Source: Datnioides undecimradiatus (lineage: Eukaryota > Chordata > Actinopteri > Lobotiformes > Datnioididae). Taken from it: a stretch of DNA of 64,000 nt. Shown here in pieces: positions 39,215 to 50,500 of this stretch. Made by a program: the position numbers and the translations under genes. The notes beneath the pieces are model-generated. The model was given only the letters and a program-made list of their open reading frames with translations. It made no database searches and was not told the origin of the DNA. The first letter of the stretch is position 1; the number at the start of each line of letters is the position of its first letter. Where the stretch lies: the NCBI GenBank assembly GCA_008933995.1, contig WARS01000007.1, forward strand, positions 3,102,230 through 3,166,229. The letters are read 5' to 3'.

Positions 39215-42200
39215 CTGTGGATATAAACATACAGCAATTGAAACTCCTGCTGCAGTCTGAACATATTGAACATACAGGCACAAGTTTCTGTGTGGAGGTA
39301 AAACTGCTTAGCCTGCGTTAACACTATTCACGTTGATGAGAAAGCATTGATGCTAACACCGTCCCACATGTTGCTATAGCTAAATGATAGCAACACTAGC
39401 TGTGTCTCTGCTCTCCCGTTAACCTTGAGTAATTAGACTAATGATATGTGCCGATATGAGCATATCAAAATGCTTCCCGTGCGTCTCCTTCGGTCTTTAA
39501 CCTTGACTGTTAGCATTGCTAACTTTAAAATATAACTTTACATACCGAACACACTTTGAAGACGGTGAGCTAAGTAATGCAATAACACTGGTCACAAAGG
39601 CAGGGCTACTGACGGGTCATGGACATGTCTCTACCAAAACAAACGTGTGTGCGCCACCCAGAAAACCGCCAACTTCCTCCTTGGTTCTGTCAGTTACCCT
39701 GCTGCTTCGTGACTCATCAATGGAATACCCAAAGGATGTACTTCCGATAGGACTTTCAAAATAAGACAAAAACCTGCTATACATATTATGGACAGGAAAC
39801 ACGCTTTACATGTGGAAAAACCTATATAATAAAAGCATTGTTATTGTTTACAACCAAAACTAAAGCATGGCAAAGGCATATGATGGTGATTTTAATCAGA
39901 GGTCAAAGAGTTTACACATGCTTCTTGCCTTCAGGAGATGAACTGCTTGTCCCTGGCATTGTACAGTGAAACGCTCTTGTTTATGGGCCTGGTTGTTTTC
40001 AGTTAGATGAGAAATGGCTCCCTCTGTTGGTGTTTGTGAGTCACTTAAAGGTCTCATTCAGTATCATAATATAAAAGTAATATCACAGCCACAATCTGAA
40101 TTATGCAGAAGTGGGCTGTTTGAAGTTATGACCAAAACATTATAAAAGCAATATAAATTTGAATTGTTAGTTTCATGGCAGCTTTAGAAGTTTAAAGTTC
40201 TGCAGAGGGTTTTAATTTGGACAGAAAGATCTAAATCAAGTTCACTTTAACTTTGTCTAACAATAGTGCATTTGCAGCTTACAGAAAATATACCATGGTA
40301 TTGTTTTTTTCTCCATATTAAACTAAGATTATCTTTGGAACTGAATAATGCTGCAGGACAAACAGCTATCTCTTTGAGAGACCATATAAGTCACTTGACT
40401 TTTAACTTAGGTTACTCAAGTTACATTTGGTTTAGTCTTGATGTGTCAAAGTGGAAAATCTCAATGCCTCAGTCAACCGTGTCAAGCCAAGCTATCATCT
40501 TACATTGATGCATTTCAACAGCAGTGGGAACTCCTGGGTAACTTTCATATTTGTGGCTCGACAATATCTGATTTTCTATTTCCTTAAGTTCGCGGCCAAC
40601 TTAACATGACAGAGTCACTATGCATTTACTTATTTTCGGAAAATTACATACAATCTGTGTCTGACAGCATTTATACAAAAAGATAACCGATCCATTAAAG
40701 GGTAATAAATAGCATCATGCTCCATTATTGCCCCTGCCACAACTTTATCTTACCTCCCTAACTCTGTGTCTCTTGCTTTCAGTATTTTTACATCCTGGTT
40801 ACACCCCTATGGTAACACAGTGTGTGTACTTAATGTTTTACAAAACCTCACATGCTATTAACCAGCATTGGCACTCATGAAAATTATGTTTACATCAGAT
40901 CTGTGCCACAGGTGTTTCCTGTAGTAGCATTTTTCTCATCTGACTTACCTGTGAGGAATATTGCTAGTAAATTCCTTGACAAACTCAGAATTTTCAAGGG
41001 TTTTCCATACAATATGGTGGATATTAACTGTTGCTCAGGGGTTTGTTAAAAATAAACTCGGCAGTGACAACGAGAGCAATTAGATCAGCCATGATCATAT
41101 TTTTATGTTCTACAAAGTGATATTGGGCATGTGCATTCATGTAAATGAACTAATGGAAAATCCTCAAAGGGATCACACAGGCACACTAGATAAAATGGTG
41201 TCACATGCAGTAGGAATTCCACCTGGCAGCTTGGTATGGGAGTTGCATACAAATCTTCTCTGTGATCTGTTTCCAGGTTTTTCTACAAATGATGTGTATT
41301 TACCTGCTGTAGCTTATGCGAACAAGAACCTCTGTGTTCAGTAGTTGTTGTTCACTTTGGTACTTTCTTAGATCCACATCAACATATCAGCACAGACTGA
41401 AAATTCCAGTTTGCCTCCTGTACTGCAGCATGGTGGTAACAGTGTTTTATCATGAGTGAGAATGTGGTGAAGCGTTGGAATGGGGGATCTTTCCAGTGGA
41501 GAAAATGTGCCAGTCAGAACAAATGGCATCTGAAACTAGTGGGGTGCATTGGCACATAGTGGGGTTGTGGTAGGACTTATGTAACAACCATCAGTGAATC
41601 AAAAAAAAAAAGAAAAAGTTTTAACTTAAAAAACTTCTGTGTTTCCCCTCCCTGTGCTGCTCTAATGGCACACAAGTGGGTTATTTCTGCATTCGCTTTG
41701 TTTTTTCCTCTTTATGTGTTATTGCATGTATCTGTAAATTATAAGATTGCCAGCCATGAGAAACTATTATGAAAGTTGTAGAAAATGTGTCTAAATGGAT
41801 CCAAGTGGCAGACACCAATGTCTTCCTGTCAGACTAACAGACTAATTAACCTTGAATAGAGTTCAGTCCAGTCAGCTCTGAAGTACATAAGGAAACTGCC
41901 ATTCCTGGTACTGTACAGTGACACTTGTTGGTAACTCGTATAACAGGGTGTGTGATTTGGTTACGGAATAGATCTAACAACTGGAACTTGCTGTAAAATT
42001 GAGAGGTTTGGCAGAGTTTTCACTTCATGATGATTACATATACTGTTTGCTGCGAGAGTGAATAAGTACAGACAGTGTGTAGACACCATATAAAATCTTT
42101 CTAAGGCCAATGACGTTCTGTAATTCTACTCAGCTCTACTCTGTTGGTAACAATGTGTTGTATGTTTACTTGACTGGCGTATCTATCTTAACCAGATACT

Positions 42201-42436
42201 ACCTTAAAACCTGGTAATTCTACTCCAGGTTTTGATTGCGGTGCTTTTACTTTTGAACAGATTTTTGTTGGGATGTTATTTACACCACCACTGATTATTA
42301 TTATTATTAGTAGAATGATTGCTGTTGTTAGGCCATTGGCAGTAATTAATAGGTCGAGAAGCTGCCAGACAAGTTGTGTGCTGTTGGAAATCACTGAAGT
42401 AAAACTGTACAGTTGTCACGTGAGTGACACCACCAC
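39215..42436. other. Between plgrkt and the cd274-like gene, no coding exon seen
   Basis: AT-rich unique-looking DNA. It should include the upstream noncoding exon and promoter of plgrkt, which I could not place. Open frames here show no family similarity. Confidence 0.5.
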
Positions 42437-42692
42437 TGAATAAAAGCCGGAGGACACCTGATAGCTCGTACTGACAGAAAGACAGACGGGAAAAAAACAC
42501 AGCAGCCGTCAGTTTCAAATACTTTTGACCCACCGATCTCTAATAAACGTCTCCATAACGTTTCTGTCTGTTATTGCACGTGCGACGGACAGACGGCATC
42601 GGGAGCTCGGGGCTCGGATCTGAGTCTGTAATCAGCGGTGTGTTTAATGGATATTTACGGTACGGCCAGCCCGAGATAAGCCTGCCTTTACA
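42437..42692 (+). promoter_or_regulatory. cd274: Candidate promoter and noncoding exon 1 of the cd274-like gene
   Basis: A TATA-like GAATAAAAG at 42438-42446 lies about 30 bp before a possible start near 42470. The following CpG-containing stretch ends in a strong donor, TTTACA|GTAAGT, after 42692. The ATG exon of the gene begins at an acceptor 6 nt before the start codon, so an upstream noncoding exon must exist, and this is the best candidate. Confidence 0.4.
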
Positions 42693-43652
42693 GTAAGTGT
42701 TAACCTACATTGTCTTGGACTTCTTCCGTGTGTGTCAAAACAGCCGTTAATACAAAATCAGCGCGTTCTTTTCAGACAGAGGTGGTGATTGTTTTTGGTT
42801 ATTAATAAGATGGAATTAGATAATAATAAGATTGAAGATTGATTCATAATATTCTATTGTCTTTAAAATATGGATCTCATATTGGGCTGTGATTTATTTA
42901 TTATTTATTATTTTTTAAAATAATCGATTAACTAATATGTATTGTTTGATTTATATAGCAATTTACCAGAGTGTCGCTTTTATTTTGAAATACGTTTGAT
43001 ACGCTTTTTACCGTAATGTCTAGTAAAAACATGTCCTGCTCCAAAACTACGAGCGCTGCTTTGGTCGTGGTTTCCAAAGCGCGGGCTGCTCTAACCGCAG
43101 TCTCACCTGAAAGATGTCGAGCTGGTCCTTGAGCTGAGCCCTGGACTGCACATGAAACCGGACTTTAAGCTAGTTTACGGCTCCACCAGCTCGGGTCTGT
43201 GAAAGTCTCGCATGTGATGATGTTTAGAATGTGAGAAATATGGGGGCAAGCTTCTGTTACGGAGCCCAGAAATCTGTTGATCGCAGGGTAAACTATGACA
43301 TTTTAGGGCTGCCGTTAAGCCTAGCTCAGGTTTTGGATTGGTTTATACTTACGCTGGTTAGAGCTAAAGTATATTTATGGCTAGAGAACGATCATAAATC
43401 AGAATTTTGGAAGTCACACAAACAAGTAAGAGTGGGTGTATCTCTGTGATAGATAGAGGTGGGGTGACGAGCCCACAAGCTCCTCATACAGCAGCAGACA
43501 CAGCAGACACACAGGCAGAACTTAGGTCAGTGCGGTTCTGTCAAGGAAGGAGGAAACATCCGATGATTATACAAGTAGCTGTTTCATGACCTGCAGGTAA
43601 GAACACACTATTGACTGAAACAACAGTGTGCACAACTTAAAAGCAAACATTA

Positions 43653-43683
<31 letters not shown>

Positions 43684-44534
43684 CTACTTTACTGTACTTT
43701 TTGCCATTTATAACCTTTATGCCAAGTTCTGTAAGCCAGCACAGTTTTCCTAATCATAGTTCACACAAGAGGCTTTTATTATAACAACATTAAATTTCAC
43801 AACTGGCTGATTTTCATTAATATTCATTGTCTCCACCTGGGAGCCAAACAAACAATCAAACAAACAAACACAACTATTCATCAATGGCAGCTCACCCGCT
43901 TTCCAGAGCATGAATGTTCTGCAGAAGTGGAGTTTTCCTGTTAAATCTCAAAGGGAAATTAGCAGCGTGTCGCTTATCACGCCACGCCGCACTCCATAAA
44001 CAGCTGTAAACGTTGAGATTTTCATGATAATGTACATAAAGAACATGTTTTGACTGGAGGGCAGCGCTTGAACTTTGCACGATGTATAGCCAGGTTGATG
44101 TGCGGCAGCGTAGATTAGAGGAAATGCATGTGTCTGACTCAGGCTTTTCCACAGAAGCATGATAGACTGTGCCAGATAAAACTAATAGAAGAAAATCTGA
44201 TGTGTGTGTGCGTGTGCGTTTACACAGCTAGCCAAACAACAGCTTGCGTGTGCTATTTTTGTGTCTTTATCAAGAGTAAACCAACGGGGAAGTCGTTTTC
44301 CTTGTAGCAGAACTGAGTCATGCTTAGATAAGGAAAAACAGTTTTTGTCTTTTCAACATGTGATGTTTGTTTGTTCTCTGTCTCATCCTCATTTTCATAT
44401 GCTACACGAGAAAAGGCATAAACTAGACCATGTGCTTTGTGGCTCTGGAATTCTGCAGATAGATGAGTCATGATGCCGGTAAAGCAACCAAAAGATTTCA
44501 ACATCTGTAAAACTCCCCTTTGTTTCTTCCATAG
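42693..44534 (+). other. cd274: Probable intron 1 of the cd274-like gene
   Basis: About 1.8 kb with a (GTT)n microsatellite at 43652-43680 and a short AAAC repeat near 43848-43869. No coding exon was recognised. Confidence 0.4.
43652..43680. repeat. (GTT)n microsatellite
   Basis: About nine uninterrupted TTG units. Confidence 0.95.
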
Positions 44535-44595
44535 GTCTCAATGGACTGGGCCATTGTTGTAGTTTTGCAAGTCATATTTCAGCCGTCTCTCTCAG
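44535..44595 (+). CDS. cd274: cd274-like exon: signal peptide
   Basis: Acceptor TTCTTCCATAG|GTCTCA, ATG at 44541, hydrophobic MDWAIVVVLQVIF leader, donor CTCAG|GTGTGT, phase 1. Confidence 0.8.
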
Positions 44596-47500
44596 GTGTG
44601 TATTAAAGTGTACATCCGTGTATGAATGTATGAATAAATAACAGCTCAAACGGTGTATCCCCGTGAAACACTTTTATTTCTATGCGACTGGTAAAATCCA
44701 GCAAGCATAATCTGAAGTTGCTTCCCCCAGTCACCGTTTCATGGTGGTGCGCCAAAGTAACGTTAACCTTGACACGAGTCTTATTTCCCCCGCAGTCTTG
44801 TTCACCGTCGATTCGGAGCAAACCGTGTATGAGTCCGACTTTGGAGAAGATGTTGTGCTGGGCTGCAGATTTCACCCTAAACTGCCGAATCCTCACGACC
44901 AGCTCAAGGTGACCTGGCACTGGATCGCCAACCCCATGAGCCGGGAAGTGTACCGGATAGATGACGGGGTGGAGTACTTGGCATCCCAGGATCCGGACTA
45001 CAGGGGCCGCGTGAAGCTTCTTACTGAGGAGCTGGCGGAAGGCTGGGCCAGGTTACAGGTGGGGGGAATTGAATTCTCCAACTGGAGTCCTCGCTTATGC
45101 AAAATGTGATATCTGCCAAGAAAAGACAAAGCAATATGTGCTACTATCTTACCTCTGTGAGGCGTTTAGGTACACACTGTCTCTACCAGCATTCAGCACT
45201 CTCATTGCTGTCACTGTTGAGAGATGAAATAGGGGTTATTCAACAGAAGGAGTGATGGGAATAACCTTGTTTTGTTGCTTCACAGATCTCCAGGCTCAGG
45301 ATCAATGACTCCGGGGTGTACCAGTGTTTAGTGCAAACAGCAAAAGGAGCTGATTACAAAGAGATGACTTTGTCTGTTAGAGGTAAGCGCCACATCTGTG
45401 ACATCATGAAAGTAAAATTAGGCTTCTGGGCGATCGTATCAGGGGCTTCGTTCCAGGAATGGTGGTGCTCGTCGGACAAAGCATGTGGTCATTTACTGGC
45501 AGTTAGAGGGCCATTCAGTTCAAAAGTGAAACTAAGAATTGTGGCTTTTCTATCAACCAGAAGATCTGGTACATGAGAATCCTATCAAACTTCTAATTAC
45601 TAAATATTCTACATTCTTCCCATCTGATTCTCCCTCAGCACCATACAAAGAAGTGACTAAGCACATTCAGAAGGCAGCAGAGGGGGATGAGGTGCTGCTG
45701 ACCTGCCAGTCTGAGGGATACCCGGCGTCCTCAGTCACGTGGCAGGACAGACACCTGCGGAAACTGAATTCCAGCACCACAGCTGTCCCAACGCCGGAGC
45801 AGCTTTTCAAGGTCACCAGCGAGATCCGCGTCCCCTCATCGGACAGAAACAACTACACGTGTAACTTCACAAACGACGGCTACTCTGCAACGTTTCACAT
45901 TCCAGGTGAGTAGTTATTTCCTTGGAGGCTTTCCTTCAGAGACCACGCTCTGAATATTTAGTGGGGGGAGTTTGGGGGGGCTTCCAGATGCATTCCCATG
46001 TGAGGTCAGCCTGGGCAACTGTATTTTACATCATCCACCATCTCGCCCACCTTTTTTCCCAGCTCTCTGCTGCCTAAATGATCCAACTGAAACTGAGTGA
46101 GAACCAGCCACCCATGTCAACCTGCTTGCTTTACACAGAAAACTACATTTGACCCTGTAGGCTTGTATGAAGCCTTGGATATTCAGTTCCAAACAACAGG
46201 AAACAGAGTCATCACGTACATGCCTGCCAGCATGTCATACTGTTTCCTGTCACTGTGTGCTCATACTTTCTTTTTGTAGAGAATTCTACTGCCAAACCAC
46301 ATCAGATGTGAATACTTACAAATAGGAACTGCTGCACGTCACATTAGAGCATTTTGCTGTGCTGCGGAGAAGCTGTGGGAGGTGTTGGGGTTTGATATTC
46401 GAACAGATGTGCGCGTGGGCGTTGAAATCATCTCTGACATTCGTTTGTTGTTTGTGTGTTTGTGCAGGTGTGCATGCAGGCTGCTCATATTTCTGCTTAT
46501 ATATGTGCATGAAGGATTATTTGTTCTTATGGTACAGTACATTCAGACTTGGCTAGCTTGGCTCTCCGGGGTTGCAGCACTGCGTCAGGATACAGATAAA
46601 TCCAAGATATTCTAATGATTGAAAATGATAACAGAGGAAGGAAAAGAAAAAGTAAAAGAAGATTAACTGCGTGCACAGCTTTAAAAACATCCACCAAAGA
46701 AGTCAAAGTAAAAGCTGGTTTTTTTTTTAGATCTTGACCAGAAAGGGGAAGTTTGCAGTGGTTCATTATTGGTATATTTGGTTTTTTCCGTAGTGGTCAA
46801 ACATGGGCCTAACTCACAGAACGCCAACATTTATCCTGTTCCTTTCACTTGTGATGCTGGGATTCGCGGCCCGTATCGACACTAATCCCTCCTCACTCTT
46901 TTCACAGACGAGTTGCCCGCTCCCCAGGGGAAAAACACAGCTCTCATCGCTGCGCTGTGCATCGGGATGATCGTGTTAGTCGTCGTCATTGCCGTGCACC
47001 TGCATCAGCGGCGAAAAGGTAACCAATGGTGTGATTCCTCATGCGTGCAGAAATGTGGTTTTCGGGGCGCGCATCGGGTCTAACAACGCATAATAATTCT
47101 ACATACTCACAGCTAGGGTGAAATCTGAAAGTTACACATGTGCAGTGGTAGTTAAAAATGCAAGGCAGCTGCTTCGGACACCAGGGCTTCAGTCTGCAAG
47201 TGAAACTGGTCGGAGTAGGTGGTGACAGAGCGGGACAGCATTTCCCTTTGGGATGTGCGTTGAAAACAAATGCAGGAAACAGTGGATTCCAGTTGTTTGG
47301 AAGAGCAACGTTATATCCTAAAGCCCTTCCTTCTTTCCTCATTGTAACTACTTACAGTGAAGTCACTTGAGAAAACAGTACAGGTATGACTGGAGCGGAG
47401 AAGAATACAACAAAATCACCATTCATTCGTCTTTTCTGGCAGAGCTACGTCAGCCAGGAGGTTGTTTTCCTTTGTCTTTGTCTCACTGGCAGCAGAATTT

Positions 47501-50500
47501 GTGTCGCTTGTGACCGTGTCATTTCAACTGTAAAGACAGTTGTTTCATGTGATCAGTGCGAAGTATGTTGAGTCAAGTCATTCTGCCGCAGAAAGAGGAA
47601 GCATTTGTGAAACTCAACAGCATGTAAATGTTTGATTTGGCACCGTGATGTCGAAAATTTGGCCTGGTGGGGATTTTATCAGCATGTGACTCGTCCTGCA
47701 TGTTTTTGTGTGAGCATGACTAAGCGTTTTTGACCTGACTTTGTGTCATAGTCACCACATTTGGAAACACCCATCTTGGTCCTGGTTTGCGTGACTGGGG
47801 AATTTGAGGTTAATTGTAAATGCATGGGTGGTTTTTCACTTATAACACATGCCTGTTGATTGAATAAACCCTCAAACAAACACCTCCATCATTTCAATAG
47901 CTTGTACTGTAACGTGTTTCTCCATATATGAATGTGTGATCGTGATAAGAAGTCCTGCTTCAGTTACGGCTCCGGAAAACCTACGGACGCTAATTTTAAA
48001 CTGGTATCAGGCCGCGCACGCCGGGTGTGAATGACCTGCACTCTCATTCTTAGAAAGAAAGCAACGAATCTGGCGCACTGTCCACCTTTGGCGCCTGTGC
48101 TCATACCCCTGTTGATGCAGTGCCTTTCATAAACAGCAGATAAAACAATGAATGTGCTCACGGGAGCGCACAGAATGCATGATAAATGACCGATTAATAG
48201 CAGAATATGCTGCATGCAATAAAAACTAAAGCTGAATAAATAAAAAGATAAGGCATAAAATATATTCAGAGCTTAAATATTAGAAGATAACACCACCTCG
48301 TATGTGCCACCGTTCTGTCAAACATATTTACATATTGAGCTGCATGATTGACTCTGTGACAGTGCCAGACAAACTTCCTCCCTTCCATCCAGCAACGCCT
48401 GAATACATAAACAAACCCCGTGTCAGGGAGTAACTCTTCTGTTTCCGCAGGATCCAGCGTTCCCAGTACCAGAAACCTTTTGGACGCCGGTAGAGGCAGG
48501 TCTATATCTACTACTGACTGTGAGTCTAAACAGAGCTAAAAGCAGCAAACAAACAACACCCGCACGATGTTAATGTGACACACACATAACCAAAGCCACA
48601 ACCATGACTGCAGCAACAGGACAGCAAGAACAAGTTTAGAGGTAGTAAGGGCCTCTCAGCCTTAGTTCCAGGTGTGCCAAGAGTTTTTAAAAGCGCTGCA
48701 TGAGCTAAACATCCAAAAGAAGGTGGTAGCTATGGCAACAAATGATGATCTGCAGCAAATAAGTTAAACTGCTGATGGTGCATTTGTGAAACCGACTCTA
48801 ACTGAAAGACACCCACGGTTTCTCCACACGAAGAGGGCTGAGATCATACATTTAGGGCCATCCTGAAGCTCCAATCACAGTTTCCTCCAGCAGCACCGTG
48901 ATTCATCGCATCTGTGTCATTCATTCCTCAGCTGCTAAGTTGATGCGCTTTTCAGCTATGAATGGGAGCCACATTTGTCTTTGTCGTCACGTCTTAAATG
49001 CAACGTGCAGCGGTTTACTCATGCATGAAACTGGTCATCTGATGAATCTCCTTTAGCTGGAAAAAGGGGTCGCGCTACAGGCGACCGGTGAGGTTTCACC
49101 AAATAAAACCATTTACTGTGCAGTCACACATAAAAACACCTGGACACTTATTCTCCTGAATGCAGAGCAGAGAACACCTTACTGTGAAGCTGCATATCAT
49201 AAAGAGTATCTATTTTGTATTTGATGATTGTTGGTGGTCTACGCGAGTGGACCGACCCTGTAGCAATGACTGAAGTCTTCATTAATCAGCGATTGAGACA
49301 GTGGCTAATCCAGCACTGCTTTGAATGCGACCAGCTTGTGTGCTCCCATGCTAACGGTGCTTTTCCTCTCCGTCAGGCCTGCAAGTAAATACTGACTATG
49401 ACGAAGAGAAAACATTTTTTAATAACGGTAAGAGACTCTTGCGACTTGAAGAGCTCATTGTTTACACGGTTTCCTCAGCTGATGTATAAAATGATTAGGA
49501 ATGATACCTTAAGGCGAAGCTCATGTCTTAAAAAGCATTGTTTTGTCCAAATGCAGTTTAATATCACATGAGAGAGAACATTTCAGATATTTTCCTTAAA
49601 ACTGATTTGAGTTTTTTTAGGAATAGAGCAACAGTTCCCTTAGACACTGACTTTAAGACACGCACAAGGTTAAGGCCCTGAACAAACCCCTCGAAGACAA
49701 ATTCAGTAAGACACCTTAGTCCAGAAATCTCCAGGAGGGGGGGCTTAATGACATCATTTGAAAATGTCCTCTACTCATTGACATTTACACTGTGAACGCT
49801 CTTGGTCCCATGAACTCTCCAGGGAGTGATGGATTCCCCTCTTCTTACCCAAGGTTCTTGGATGAAACCAGCTCAAAGTCAAAAGAGAAAGTCAGTTTGA
49901 CAGAACAGAGCGAAGAGCCGGCGAGGAGGACGGCTTTGTTAGAGCGGCTTATCTCTGAGTGACACGAAGGCTAAATGTCACCGGGGGGGGGGGTATCAGA
50001 GCTCCTGCTGGAAATGCTAATATGCGACGATCCTGTTGACAAATGCTACTGTCCCATCCCCGTCCTCTCTGCACCGCATACCTTTTTTCTCGGTGGATGA
50101 ACATGAGATCTATTATTATTATGTCACATCACATTTTTAAAATGTGAGAATTGTTTGTAATGCGCTGATGTTTGTTCAAATACTGAATAAGCAGTGAACA
50201 GAATAGATACCAAACAGGAAGTTTACTGTGCGAGGCAGCAGAACAAAGAAACAAGAACAAATATCTGAGGGATTTTTTTTCCACGTTACTTGATTCCTTT
50301 TCATTAAGCGAAGCTGATTCAAATGTAATCGGCGCGGTTGTGTCTACGCAGGCGGCGTGGTGGAAAACCTGGGGGCATATGTGAAATCGCGTTATTCTGA
50401 CGTCTGCCTCAGCGAGAGAGCAAGATGCCACTTGGATCCTTTCAGTGTGGAGGAGATGTGTCAAAGGCTGCACAACAAGTGAGTCACAAACTCACATGTA

